The notes under the pieces were generated by a model that saw only the letters and a list, made by a program, of their open reading frames with translations, was not told the origin of the DNA and did not search any database. Positions 34,979 through 43,996 of a stretch of DNA of 64,000 nucleotides are shown piece after piece (position 1 is the first letter of the stretch; the number at the start of each line of letters is the position of its first letter). The DNA is taken from the NCBI GenBank assembly GCA_965601665.1, contig OZ271833.1:1550001-1614000 (forward strand). Reading direction: 5' to 3'. The position numbers and the translations under genes were made by a program. This DNA comes from JANQNX01 sp965601665. GTDB taxonomy: Bacteria > Pseudomonadota > Gammaproteobacteria > Eutrophobiales > Eutrophobiaceae.

Positions 34979-36790
34979 ATGACGACAGAAAATGAAAAAC
35001 TTCTGTCCTGGGTAGAAGCGATGGTGGTGCTCTGCCAACCGGAAAACGTTGTCTGGTGTAATGGCTCTAAACAGGAATGGGAAAACATGTGGGATATCCT
35101 GGTTCAATCAGGAACTGCCACAAAACTCGACGAAAACAAAAGACCCAACAGTTATTACGTACGATCAGTGCCTGAAGACGTGGCTCGTGTCGAAGATCGC
35201 ACGTTTATCTGTTGCGAATTGCAACAGGATGCAGGGCCAACCAATAACTGGTGTGCGCCCGATGAAATGCGCAGCCGATTAAACACACTTTTTAGCGGCT
35301 GCATGAAGGGCCGTACCATGTATGTCATTCCATTTTGCATGGGGCCACTGGGTTCAGACATTTCCCAGATTGGCGTAGAAATTACTGATTCCCCCTATGT
35401 GGTAACCAGTATGCACATCATGGCGAGAGTGGGGCCTGCCGTGCTGGAGCAACTTGGCAAGGATGGTGACTTTGTTCCTTGTATGCACTCTGTGGGTGTA
35501 CCACTAGCACCGGGCCAGAAAGACGAGCCCTGGCCATGTAACCCCGACAATCGTTATATCGTTCATTACCCGGAGACACGTGAGATATGGTCTTTCGGCT
35601 CCGGCTATGGTGGCAATGCATTACTTGGCAAAAAATGTTTCGCGTTACGAATCGCATCGACCATGGCGCGTGATGAAGGCTGGCTGGCCGAACACATGCT
35701 TATCCTTAAACTCACCAATCCAGATGGCGAGGTAAAGTATATAGCAGGTGCATTTCCGAGCGCATGCGGCAAAACCAACCTGGCCATGCTCACACCAACC
35801 TTGCCGGGCTGGAAGGTGGAAACCGTGGGTGATGACATTTGCTGGATGAAATTTGGTGCAGATGGACAGCTTTATGCCATCAATCCCGAGGCCGGTTTCT
35901 TTGGCGTTGCTCCTGGTACCAGTATGAAATCGAACCCGAACGCAATGCTATCAATGCAGGAGAATGCGATCTTTACCAACGTCGGCAAGACAGATGATGG
36001 GGATGTATGGTGGGAAGACATGACCGCTACCAAACCAACCCATCTGCAAGACTGGAAAGGCAATGACTGGACACCGGCAGCAGAAACACCGGCTGCACAT
36101 CCCAATGCCAGGTTTACTGCACCGGCGGCACAATGCCCGGCCATTGCTGACGAATGGCAAGACCCGCGCGGCGTACCGATTAGTGCCATCCTGTTTGGCG
36201 GCAGGCGTGCCAGCGTGGTGCCGCTGGTTACCGAAGCACTGGACTGGCAGCACGGTACATTCCTGGGCACCATTATCGCCTCTGAAATGACGGCGGCGGC
36301 ATTTGGCGCAATAGGCAAGCTACGCCGTGATCCCATGGCCATGCTGCCTTTCTGTGGTTACAACATGGCCGACTACTGGGGGCACTGGCTTAACATCGGC
36401 AAGAAAACCAACGCCAAACTACCGAAGATTTTTTACGTAAACTGGTTTCGCAAAAATGAGAAAGGCCAATTCATGTGGCCAGGCTTTGGTGAAAACAGTC
36501 GCGTGTTGAAATGGGTTTTTGAACGATGCAATGACAACGTTGACGCCATTGAAACCGCAATCGGCAAAATGCCATCGCTGGAGGGGCTGGACCTTGATGG
36601 CCTGGAACTGGCAGAGGCCGACAAACGCAACCTGTTAAGCGTTGATGTGGATGGCTGGCTTAATGAGCTACCCGACATCGAGTCTTACTATGACAGCTTT
36701 GGTGATCGTCTGCCGAAAGAGTTGCGCCAGCAGGTGGCCGATTTAAGACAACGACTACAACTGGCGCAGCAGGCCCAGGCCGTTGCCTGA
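34979..36790 (+). CDS. pckG: phosphoenolpyruvate carboxykinase (GTP)
   Basis: The 603-residue enzyme converts oxaloacetate and GTP to phosphoenolpyruvate, GDP and CO2. The kinase-1 P-loop FPSACGKTNLAML holds the reactive cysteine of the GTP class. Other motifs are FGSGYGGNALLGKKC and ILFGGRR. Length matches the GTP class and not the ~530-residue ATP class more common in gammaproteobacteria. GAGG 7 nt before the ATG serves as ribosome-binding site. The 280-bp upstream region is non-coding, with nothing recognisable beyond a likely promoter. A strong terminator follows. Confidence 0.96.
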   Translation: MTTENEKLLSWVEAMVVLCQPENVVWCNGSKQEWENMWDILVQSGTATKLDENKRPNSYYVRSVPEDVARVEDRTFICCELQQDAGPTNNWCAPDEMRSRLNTLFSGCMKGRTMYVIPFCMGPLGSDISQIGVEITDSPYVVTSMHIMARVGPAVLEQLGKDGDFVPCMHSVGVPLAPGQKDEPWPCNPDNRYIVHYPETREIWSFGSGYGGNALLGKKCFALRIASTMARDEGWLAEHMLILKLTNPDGEVKYIAGAFPSACGKTNLAMLTPTLPGWKVETVGDDICWMKFGADGQLYAINPEAGFFGVAPGTSMKSNPNAMLSMQENAIFTNVGKTDDGDVWWEDMTATKPTHLQDWKGNDWTPAAETPAAHPNARFTAPAAQCPAIADEWQDPRGVPISAILFGGRRASVVPLVTEALDWQHGTFLGTIIASEMTAAAFGAIGKLRRDPMAMLPFCGYNMADYWGHWLNIGKKTNAKLPKIFYVNWFRKNEKGQFMWPGFGENSRVLKWVFERCNDNVDAIETAIGKMPSLEGLDLDGLELAEADKRNLLSVDVDGWLNELPDIESYYDSFGDRLPKELRQQVADLRQRLQLAQQAQAVA

Positions 36791-36810
36791 AAACATTAAC
36801 AGGCGAAAAC

Positions 36811-36838
36811 AAAACCCGCCTGTCGGCGGGTTTTTTTT
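36811..36838 (+). terminator. Rho-independent terminator of pckG
   Basis: The stem AACCCGCC-TGTC-GGCGGGTT runs into eight T residues, 21 bp after the pckG stop. Confidence 0.92.
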
Positions 36839-36934
36839 GCTACAGTTGTCGTCGCAGGCATTATCTTCTGCTTTGTTTTTTAACTGAACAAGTCAAACAA
36901 CTCCTTGAAAAACCCGCTATCAAACCATCGGTTT

Positions 36935-37108
36935 TTATCTCCACTGTGTTAAACCCGGTCTGGAGAAAAAATAAGCATCCAAATCTTTCTTGTCTCGTTC
37001 AGATAGTTCAGTTATCGGGCAAGGCAAGTTTTGAATACGGTTACTGTAGTCATCTACGACAGTGTCTTTCGGTCGCAGAGACAGTACAGATGTATAATAC
37101 ATATTCAT
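36935..37108 (-). CDS. small ORF with good ribosome-binding site (57 aa), unknown
   Basis: The ATG at 37108 is preceded by AGGAG with a 7-nt spacer, and the frame runs 57 codons to TAA at 36935. The protein begins MNMYYTSVLSLRPKDT, has a central LPCPITELSERDKKDLDAYFF and ends LTQWR. It has no signal peptide or membrane helix, and one cysteine (C30). I do not recognise a family. It is alone, between the convergent pckG terminator and the divergent GlcG-like gene. The ribosome-binding site and balanced composition favour a real gene. Confidence 0.45.
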   Translation of the reverse strand: MNMYYTSVLSLRPKDTVVDDYSNRIQNLPCPITELSERDKKDLDAYFFSRPGLTQWR

Positions 37109-37385
37109 GATACTACTCCTGATTGAAGTAGTAATGGGAGTGCGACAGAATTTGTATGTTCAGTGTGACACCGTTTTATTGACACTTGTATGAGACAAGC
37201 ACTGAACAAATGCTGCTCTTCAGTTTTCAGACAGCGCATTCGATAGTTATAAGCATGCCCTTGCTACGGGTAATCGAAATGAAATTTACTTACACTACGG
37301 TTCTGTCGATGCTCAGGAAAGCATGCTGCATCGCACTAGAAAATTAAAAACAAACTATAAATCAAATCGCAGAAGGGTATTGAAC

Positions 37386-37790
37386 ATGATAGAAATGACA
37401 CAGGAACTTGCCGAGCAGATTGGCAAGGCCGCATTGGCCAAGGCATCAGAAATCGGGCGTCCCATGAGTGTATCGGTTGTCGATGAGTCCGGCAGGCTGG
37501 TGTATTACTCACGCCAGAACGGTGCTGGTTTCTTTACTTTTGACACGTCTCGCGCCAAGGCCATGGCAGCCGCGTCCTTCAAACGCTCCACCATGGAGAT
37601 TACTGAAAACAAGGATCAAAACCCGCTACTCTGGTTTTCACTTCCCAGCGTTGTTCCGGCACAGGCATTGCCGAGTCCAGGCGGAGTGCCGGTCTTCAAG
37701 GACGGGCGGGTCATTGGCGCACTTGGGCTGGGTGGTGGTTCACCACAGGAAGACCAGGACTGCGCACTGGCGGGTGCAGCCGTCGCCTAG
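37386..37790 (+). CDS. GlcG/HbpS-like heme-binding-family protein (DUF336)
   Basis: The 134-residue single-domain protein has the pattern ALAKASEIGRPMSVSVVDESGRLVYYSR, a TSRAKAMAAASF helix and GGVPVFKDGRVIGALGLGGGSPQEDQDCALAG at the end (quoted in part). The fold is shared by GlcG and extracellular HbpS. The role is unclear: members bind heme, corrinoid or act near glycolate genes. ATG at 37386 has AGAAGGG 8 nt upstream; an earlier start at 37323 is unlikely. Its stop overlaps the convergent serB end. Confidence 0.8.
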   Translation: MIEMTQELAEQIGKAALAKASEIGRPMSVSVVDESGRLVYYSRQNGAGFFTFDTSRAKAMAAASFKRSTMEITENKDQNPLLWFSLPSVVPAQALPSPGGVPVFKDGRVIGALGLGGGSPQEDQDCALAGAAVA

Positions 37791-38725
37791 TCCTGTGCAC
37801 GACTGATATCAAGCATTGCTGCTACTGAAGCAAGATCAGAATAATTGACCTGGTATACCAACCCGCTTCGTAGCAGCGGCTTGCCTTTGTAACTGATACC
37901 AATACCTGAACTCTGTAACATTGGCAGGTCATTGGCTCCGTCACCGATAGCACAGGCCCTGGAAGTAGCGATGCCCATGCGTTCACATTCTTCCGTTAAC
38001 ACCCGCAGCTTGGCATCAGCATCAACAACAGGACCGATCACGTTGCCATCAAGTTTGCCATCTGTAACCCCGATGTAGTTGCAAACAAAACGATCGAACC
38101 CAAGTAAGTCAGCCACGTGTGCCACTATCGGCTCAAAGCCTCCGCTAACAAGGACCGTGCGCATACCGTGATTATTTGCATTGGCCATTAACGCCTCCGC
38201 ACCACTACTAAGCTTAATTTCAGCGGCAACTTCATATAGCAGTGAAGCATTAACACCCTTTAGCAGACGGACTCGCTCGGTTAAAGCACCGATAAAATCA
38301 ATATCACCTCGCATCGCCCGTGTCGTAATTGCCTGTATGCGCTCGCCGACGCCTGCCTTAAACGCCATATCATCCAGGGACTCTGATGTCACCACCGTGC
38401 TGTCCATATCACAGACCAGCAAACGTACATCAGGCATATCGGCTGGACGAACAAGGATATCTACCTGCAAGTTCGAAGCATGTGACAATAGCGTTTGAAA
38501 CAGATGCCAGGCACAATTCGTGGAGGTTTGAAAAAGCAACCGGCAACTGCGTGGCTGTTCATAATAAGACTGTGATTCAACGGCCACTCCAGCCGTGTTA
38601 ATGACATTGAGTATCTCAGTCTTTTCAGACTCCCCGGCTTCAAAAATATATGCAACGAACTGGTGTTGCTTACCATCATTCCGGGATGGCCAACATGGCG
38701 GAAACTGAAACTGGTTACCTGTCAC
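37787..38725 (-). CDS. serB: phosphoserine phosphatase
   Basis: The 312-residue HAD phosphatase performs the last step of serine synthesis. An N-terminal regulatory region (about residues 1-100) precedes the HAD core: DMDSTVV with the nucleophilic aspartate (about residue 106), LVSGGFEPI and GDGANDLPML. A GTG start overlaps the serA stop as GTGA, giving translational coupling. It uses the phosphoserine made downstream of SerA's product; SerC is not in the window. Confidence 0.95.
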   Translation of the reverse strand: MTGNQFQFPPCWPSRNDGKQHQFVAYIFEAGESEKTEILNVINTAGVAVESQSYYEQPRSCRLLFQTSTNCAWHLFQTLLSHASNLQVDILVRPADMPDVRLLVCDMDSTVVTSESLDDMAFKAGVGERIQAITTRAMRGDIDFIGALTERVRLLKGVNASLLYEVAAEIKLSSGAEALMANANNHGMRTVLVSGGFEPIVAHVADLLGFDRFVCNYIGVTDGKLDGNVIGPVVDADAKLRVLTEECERMGIATSRACAIGDGANDLPMLQSSGIGISYKGKPLLRSGLVYQVNYSDLASVAAMLDISRAQD

Positions 38726-40317
38726 AATGCAAACGAGGCAAAGTTCAGGTACTGGGCATCATGTATGTTGTTGGTTGAGCGAAGCGATTCCAGCTCTTCG
38801 CTGGTAATCGGCGCACTGATTTCAAGCAGACACACAGCATCACCGTTTTCTTCCAGTCGACCCAGGTGCATATTGAAAATATTGAGCCCCTTCTCGGCCG
38901 CGAAATTCCCGATTGATCCTATAACACCAGGCTGATCCTGGTTTGTAATGTACAACATATGTTTTCCGAATCTTGATTCAAGCTTGATACCTTTAATGTC
39001 AACCAGCCTTGGCTGGTTATTAATCAGCGTGCCACATACTTGCCGCGTTTTGTCTTCTGCAATGACCTCAACAGTAATACGATTCTGATAGACATCCTCA
39101 ACGTCATCTTTTGCCTCGGTGATGTGAATACCGCGTTCTTTCGCAACCTGCCTGGCGTTGACGAAATTGACATTATCAAAGCGCGGACGCAGCGCCGATT
39201 GCACTATCTGCGTAGTCAAAGGCTCAGTGTTTAATTCCACGATGTCACCACCAAAAGTAATGGTTATGCCCTTGATTAATTTATGCGTGAGTTGACCAAC
39301 CAGCGAACCAAGATAGTCGGCAAGTTGCAAGTGCGGTTTCAGCTTACGCATTTCTTCTACCGTCAGGCCAGGTGCATTCAGTGCGTTTTTGATTGAGCCT
39401 TCCAACAGATAATCGGCAATCTGCTCTGCAATCTGTACGGCTACTTTTTCCTGTGCTTCAAGGGTTGAGGCACCCAGGTGTGGCGTACAGATAAGGTTTT
39501 CAATACCAAACAATGGATTCTCTTTTGCCGGTTCTTCAAGAAAAACATCAAGTGCTGCTCCCCGTAAATGCCCGCTTTCCAGCGCCGCACGTAATGCAAC
39601 CTCGTCAACCAGTCCTCCTCTAGCACAATTGACCAACAGCGATCCCGGTTTCATCTGGTTAATGGCAGTAGCACTAATGATGTTTTCGGTTTCCGGTGTC
39701 CTGGGAACATGCAGCGATATGATGTCTGAACTTTGAACAAGGTCTTCAAGCTCTACCTTTTTTATACCCAGCTGGTTGGCGCGATCTTCCGACAGATAGG
39801 GGTCAAATGCCTGCACCTTTAAGCCAAAACCAAGTGCCTTTTGTGCAACGATGGAACCTATATTGCCCGCACCGATGATACCGAGGGTCTTACCAGTTAA
39901 TTCAACACCCATATATTTTGACTTGGCCCATGCCCCGGCATGGGTTGTGGCATTGGCCTGTGGTATGTGACGTGCCAATGCAAACATCATCGCCAGGGCA
40001 TGCTCAGCGGTCGTGATTGCATTGCCCATTGGCGTATTCATCACCACAATCCCCCTGGCGGTACAGGCCGCTACATCCACATTATCGACACCAATTCCAG
40101 CACGGCCAACTACCTTTAAACGTGAAGCCGCTGCCAGTACACTTTCATTCACCCTCGTGGCAGAGCGCACTGCCAGGCCGTCAAATTCCGGGATGATATC
40201 GATTAATTCTGCTTCACCAAGCTTGCCGCTTTGAACGACTTCAATTCCCCTTGCTTCAAACGCACTCATGGCCTGGCTGGACATGGGATCTGAAATTAGC
40301 ACTTTTACATCTGTCAT
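38722..40317 (-). CDS. serA: D-3-phosphoglycerate dehydrogenase, long form
   Basis: The 531-residue enzyme oxidises 3-phosphoglycerate at the first step of serine synthesis. The NAD-binding domain has GIIGAGNIGSIVAQKA. The catalytic set includes NCARGGLVDE and TPHLGASTLEAQ. The C-terminal half has the intervening ASB-type domain and an ACT domain (DQPGVIGSIGNFAAEKGLNI), which in the long type bind effectors. ATG at 40317 follows AGGAGAG. It is co-transcribed with serB. Confidence 0.97.
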   Translation of the reverse strand: MTDVKVLISDPMSSQAMSAFEARGIEVVQSGKLGEAELIDIIPEFDGLAVRSATRVNESVLAAASRLKVVGRAGIGVDNVDVAACTARGIVVMNTPMGNAITTAEHALAMMFALARHIPQANATTHAGAWAKSKYMGVELTGKTLGIIGAGNIGSIVAQKALGFGLKVQAFDPYLSEDRANQLGIKKVELEDLVQSSDIISLHVPRTPETENIISATAINQMKPGSLLVNCARGGLVDEVALRAALESGHLRGAALDVFLEEPAKENPLFGIENLICTPHLGASTLEAQEKVAVQIAEQIADYLLEGSIKNALNAPGLTVEEMRKLKPHLQLADYLGSLVGQLTHKLIKGITITFGGDIVELNTEPLTTQIVQSALRPRFDNVNFVNARQVAKERGIHITEAKDDVEDVYQNRITVEVIAEDKTRQVCGTLINNQPRLVDIKGIKLESRFGKHMLYITNQDQPGVIGSIGNFAAEKGLNIFNMHLGRLEENGDAVCLLEISAPITSEELESLRSTNNIHDAQYLNFASFAL

Positions 40318-40380
40318 GGTTGTCTCTCCTGCCGACATAAAAAAACACGCCTATATAGCTGTTGCACAAGGTCAATCGAT

Positions 40381-40530
40381 TCACAAAGAGTGATTACGAC
40401 GAGCCCGCATGCATTGAAACCTGCTGGAATCTATCTCTGGTAAAACCGGGTCAACAACACCCGCATCGAGGAATACTGGAAAAAGAGTAACAACCGCTGT
40501 GTCACAGTGTCTTTGAGACGCTGTGTTCAT
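40381..40530 (-). CDS. possible leader ORF upstream of serA (49 aa)
   Basis: ATG at 40530 follows GAGG with an 8-nt spacer, and the frame ends with TGA at 40381, 63 bp before the serA start. The protein starts MNTASQRHCDTAVVTLF and contains DSSRFQCMRARRNHSL at the end. It has no recognisable domain. Ser codons are present but not clustered as in classical attenuator peptides. It could be a leader peptide or a chance frame. Confidence 0.3.
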   Translation of the reverse strand: MNTASQRHCDTAVVTLFPVFLDAGVVDPVLPEIDSSRFQCMRARRNHSL

Positions 40531-40679
40531 GATACTAACCTCTACAGACGACGGTTTGCTCCGTCAGGCAGGTTCATCCTAGCCAAAATTGCGCCAAATC
40601 CAAGCAGTTTTGTATTGCGCGCCCCTGCCAGATGCATTATTGTGGCAGTGCAACATAGAGAGTGGAAACAGGGTGCAAT

Positions 40680-42911
40680 ATGACAGAAATAGACGTTGAA
40701 AACACCGCAGACATAGAATCAGAAGGCGAACTTGACACTTCAGATTACGTGATTTCAGGCAAGTTAAAGGTAAAAAAGAGTCTTCAGCAACTGGTCAACG
40801 CGGAGATGATTCCTGACTCCGGCGTCACAGCAGATGAGTTCTGGTCAGGGTTGGCTGATTTGATCAGCAACCATGCGAAACAGAATGCAGCACTCATGAA
40901 AAAACGTGACAAGCTGCAAAATCAGATTGATGAGTGGCACGTTCAACATCGTGGTAAGAAACACAAGCCAGCAGCCTATAAAAAGTTTTTACAGGAAATC
41001 GGTTATCTGGCCGAGCCGGTTGCAGACTTCAAGATTGCAACAGCCAATGTTGACGACGAAATAGCCAATATTCCCGGCCCGCAACTGGTGGTACCGCTTG
41101 ATAATGCACGTTATGTACTCAACGCGGTCAATGCGCGCTGGGGCAGTTTATACGATGCCTTGTATTCCACTGATACGATCTCCGAAGCGAACGGCTGTCG
41201 AAAAATCAAAAAGTACAACCCTATTCGTGGCGAAAGAGTGATTGAACGCGCCCGCAATCTGCTCGACCGTCATTTTCCACTGGAACGCGATACGCATAAG
41301 CACGTTACGCGATACTACATCAAGCACAATCAGCTATACGTCCACTTTGGTGATGGCACGGAAACGTCCCTGTTAAAGCCACAGCAGTTTGTTGGCTACA
41401 CGGGCGATGAAAAAAACCCCGATTCACTGTTACTCGTTCACCATAATCTGCATGTCGAAATTAAATTTGGCGACGGTTATTTTATTGGCCGCCGCGACCA
41501 CGCCAAGATATACGACATTTTCCTGGAGGCGGCTGTCACGACCATCATGGATTGTGAAGACTCAGTGGCTTCCGTCGATATTGATGACAAGCTGAAGGTC
41601 TATAGCAACTGGCTTGGCCTGATGAAAGGGTCACTAACACGCACGGTCGAAAAGGAAGACGGTACGATAGAGCGCGCCATGGAAGAGGATAAAACCTTCA
41701 CCGGCGCCCATGGTGAAAAAATCGTCATGCACGGTCGCAGCCTGATGCTGGTCAGGAATGTCGGCAACCATCTTGATACCGATATGGTCTTGTATGATGA
41801 CAAGCCGGTACCGGAAACGTTTGTTGACTTGATGGTAACGTCGCTCTGCGCAATTCACGATCTTAAAGGTAACGGCAAGATTAGAAACAGTCGCACTGGA
41901 TCAGTCTACATCGTCAAGCCCAAGATGCATGGACCGGAAGAAGTTACGTTCAACAACATGCTGTTTGGACTGGCGGAGCAGGCACTTAAACTCGAGCCCA
42001 ATACATTGAAAATGGGCATCATGGATGAAGAACGTCGTACTTCCGTTAACCTGAAGGCATGCATCCATGCTGCCAAAGAACGTGTGGTTTTTATTAATAC
42101 CGGCTTTCTTGACCGAACCGGTGATGATATCCACACCAATATGGAAGCCGGTCCGATTATTCCGAAGGAAGAAATCAAACAGGCAACATGGTTGAATGCC
42201 TATGAAAATTCCAACGTGCAGATTGGCCTTGAATGCGGCCTGATGCGCAAGGCGCAGATTGGCAAGGGCATGTGGGCCATGCCTGAAGAAATGAACAAGA
42301 TGATGAAGACCAAGATTCAGCATCTTAAGGCAGGCGCCAATACCTCATGGGTACCCTCTCCAACTGCGGCAACGTTGCATGCCTATCATTATCATCGTTT
42401 GAATGTGAAGAGCCGACAGATTGCCTTGATGGATGAGCCTGCGGTACCGGTCGATGACATACTTGATATCCCGGTACTGGATAACAAGCGCAAACTAAGC
42501 GCGCTTGAGATCAGGCATGAACTTGAAAATAACGCACAGGGAATTCTTGGTTATGTTTCGCGCTGGGTTGGCCAGGGTATAGGTTGTTCCAAGGTACCGG
42601 ATATTAATGATACGGCACTGATGGAAGATTGTGCGACATTGAGGATTTCAAGCCAGCACATTGCCAACTGGTTGCATCACGGTATTGTCACCAAGGAAGA
42701 AGTGCGCGAGGCAATGAAGCGAATGGCCGTGATCGTCGACAGGCAAAACCGGGACGACCCCCATTACGAACCGATGTCCAATGACTTTAGCGCCAGCGTG
42801 CCGTTCCTGGCCGCGATAGACCTGGTATTAAAAGGCCGCAAGCAGCCGAACGGTTATACCGAGTTCATCCTCTATAAGCGCCGACAGGAACAAAAAACAC
42901 TGGGCAGCTAA
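40680..42911 (+). CDS. glcB: malate synthase G
   Basis: The 743-residue enzyme condenses glyoxylate and acetyl-CoA to malate in the glyoxylate shunt or glycolate use. Features include VVPLDNARYVLNAVNARWGSLYDALYSTD (in part), TTIMDCEDSVASVD, GRSLMLVRNVGNH, MGIMDEERRTS and GKGMWAMPE with PSPTAATLHAYHYH. The length (about 720-750) is that of isoform G. ATG at 40680 has AGGG 6 nt upstream; the GTG at 40662 is less likely. An acidic N-terminal extension of about 25 residues precedes the conserved part. The integron array starts 13 bp after its stop. Confidence 0.96.
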   Translation: MTEIDVENTADIESEGELDTSDYVISGKLKVKKSLQQLVNAEMIPDSGVTADEFWSGLADLISNHAKQNAALMKKRDKLQNQIDEWHVQHRGKKHKPAAYKKFLQEIGYLAEPVADFKIATANVDDEIANIPGPQLVVPLDNARYVLNAVNARWGSLYDALYSTDTISEANGCRKIKKYNPIRGERVIERARNLLDRHFPLERDTHKHVTRYYIKHNQLYVHFGDGTETSLLKPQQFVGYTGDEKNPDSLLLVHHNLHVEIKFGDGYFIGRRDHAKIYDIFLEAAVTTIMDCEDSVASVDIDDKLKVYSNWLGLMKGSLTRTVEKEDGTIERAMEEDKTFTGAHGEKIVMHGRSLMLVRNVGNHLDTDMVLYDDKPVPETFVDLMVTSLCAIHDLKGNGKIRNSRTGSVYIVKPKMHGPEEVTFNNMLFGLAEQALKLEPNTLKMGIMDEERRTSVNLKACIHAAKERVVFINTGFLDRTGDDIHTNMEAGPIIPKEEIKQATWLNAYENSNVQIGLECGLMRKAQIGKGMWAMPEEMNKMMKTKIQHLKAGANTSWVPSPTAATLHAYHYHRLNVKSRQIALMDEPAVPVDDILDIPVLDNKRKLSALEIRHELENNAQGILGYVSRWVGQGIGCSKVPDINDTALMEDCATLRISSQHIANWLHHGIVTKEEVREAMKRMAVIVDRQNRDDPHYEPMSNDFSASVPFLAAIDLVLKGRKQPNGYTEFILYKRRQEQKTLGS

Positions 42912-42923
42912 TTCGCCAGCATT

Positions 42924-42985
42924 ACTAACGATTGAACTCAGCGGGGCGGCTTTGCTGCGCCGCTGTGGAGTGATTGGTTAGCTGC
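42924..42985 (-). repeat. attC site 1 (end of array)
   Basis: On the minus strand it runs from GCAGCTAACC through AATCACTCCACAGCGG and CCGCTGAGTTCAAT to CGTTAGT. Central inverted arms GGCGCAGC-AAA-GCCGCC are imperfect. It begins 13 bp from the malate synthase stop and is the array boundary. Confidence 0.85.
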
Positions 42986-43376
42986 TTTCACGTCTTGCCT
43001 TACCCGCAATTTTCCAATGGATAAAAAATGCAATTGCATCAACAATTAATATAATCAATTTCTGGAAAAACCCTTGTAGAGCACTGCGTTTTTCAGAGGA
43101 TAATATAAATTCATAGCTATCTTCTCTGGCTTTAGTTAACTCATCACCAGCTGGCAATGGTTCAGCATTTTCTTTTGTATATTTATGTTGTTTTGAAAGA
43201 TATTCTAAATAAGACTCATCAGACTGGTGACGTTCATAGTCATGCTGGCTGATAGTAAATTCGGGTACTGTAAATTCGACAATATCCCATAGCGCAATAC
43301 CTAAAGTTACGACGAAACATGCAACAGCTATAAAACATACTGCTAACGCATAAATTTCCATTAATGTTTTTTTCAT
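42978..43376 (-). CDS. cassette 1: small membrane protein, unknown
   Basis: The 132-residue protein has an N-terminal transmembrane helix (about residues 8-30), a hydrophilic middle rich in Glu/Lys/Tyr (about 35-95) and a C-terminal helix (about 103-122) ending with a basic tail. AAGGA lies upstream of the ATG at 43376. Its stop falls within attC1, as usual for cassette genes. Codon use is more AT-rich than that of flanking glcB. I do not recognise a family. Confidence 0.75.
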   Translation of the reverse strand: MKKTLMEIYALAVCFIAVACFVVTLGIALWDIVEFTVPEFTISQHDYERHQSDESYLEYLSKQHKYTKENAEPLPAGDELTKAREDSYEFILSSEKRSALQGFFQKLIILIVDAIAFFIHWKIAGKARRESS

Positions 43377-43393
43377 TTTATATTCCTTTATAA

Positions 43394-43457
43394 GCAGCTA
43401 ACGTTTGAACTCAGCGGCGAGCCTTTGGCGAGTCGCTGTGGAGTGATTTGTTATGCC
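43394..43457 (-). repeat. attC site 2
   Basis: Minus strand: GGCATAAC, AATCACTCCACAGCGACTC, central GGCTCGCCGCTGAGTTCAAA, then CGTTAGCTGC. Its left box matches the junction of cassette 2 and its right box that of cassette 1. Confidence 0.88.
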
Positions 43458-43935
43458 GATACGCTTTAATAAAACCAATAGCATTTTCAATATCTTCTTT
43501 GCAATATTCTGACCAATGAGGATGGACCGAACACCATTCTAAAAAATGAATAAGGCAATCTATTTGGGCTTGATTAAATTCAGACAGTTGTTTATAAGTT
43601 TCAGTCTGGTGCCTGAGTTCAGGGCTAAAGTTATAAATCAGGTATTCGGTCTCTACTCCATCATAAGTATCATCTACATCTACACAGTATCTAAGATAGG
43701 ATGGAAAAACCCATCGCCAAGCCTTTGCAGAAAGGCACCCCATCTCATTATGAAGATAACGCAATGCCTCATTAGGTAATTCAGGCTCAGAATAAGCTTC
43801 CAGATCACGTCTAACTCCTTCACATTCTGCACACTCTGCTTTGTGATAAGACAATGAAAGGCCATTGGGTTTTTCAACAAAGGGAAATACTTCCTCAATT
43901 TCCTTTAACAATAATGCTTTATCATTTACAGGCAT
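43411..43935 (-). CDS. cassette 2: DUF6714-like hypothetical protein
   Basis: The 174-residue soluble protein has AECAECEGVRRDLE with paired cysteines and conserved-looking AWRWVFPSYLRYC and FLEWCSVH segments. The pattern recalls the DUF6714 family, whose function is unknown. Its ATG at 43935 lies inside the recombination box (GTTATGCC), so it has no ribosome-binding site of its own within the cassette. The last residues (about HNKSLHSDSPKARR) are encoded by attC2. Confidence 0.72.
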   Translation of the reverse strand: MPVNDKALLLKEIEEVFPFVEKPNGLSLSYHKAECAECEGVRRDLEAYSEPELPNEALRYLHNEMGCLSAKAWRWVFPSYLRYCVDVDDTYDGVETEYLIYNFSPELRHQTETYKQLSEFNQAQIDCLIHFLEWCSVHPHWSEYCKEDIENAIGFIKAYRHNKSLHSDSPKARR

Positions 43936-43993
43936 AACGTTTGAATTCAGCGGCGCAGCTTTGCTGCGTCGCTTTGGAGTGACTTGTCAGGTG
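43931..43993 (-). repeat. attC site 3
   Basis: Minus strand: CACCTGAC, AGTCACTCCAAAGCG, central ACGCAGC-AAA-GCTGCG, CGCTGAATTCAAA, then CGTTATGCC. The left box differs at one base from the perfect partner of the cassette 3 junction (CACCTAAC). Confidence 0.88.
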
Positions 43994-43996
43994 ATT

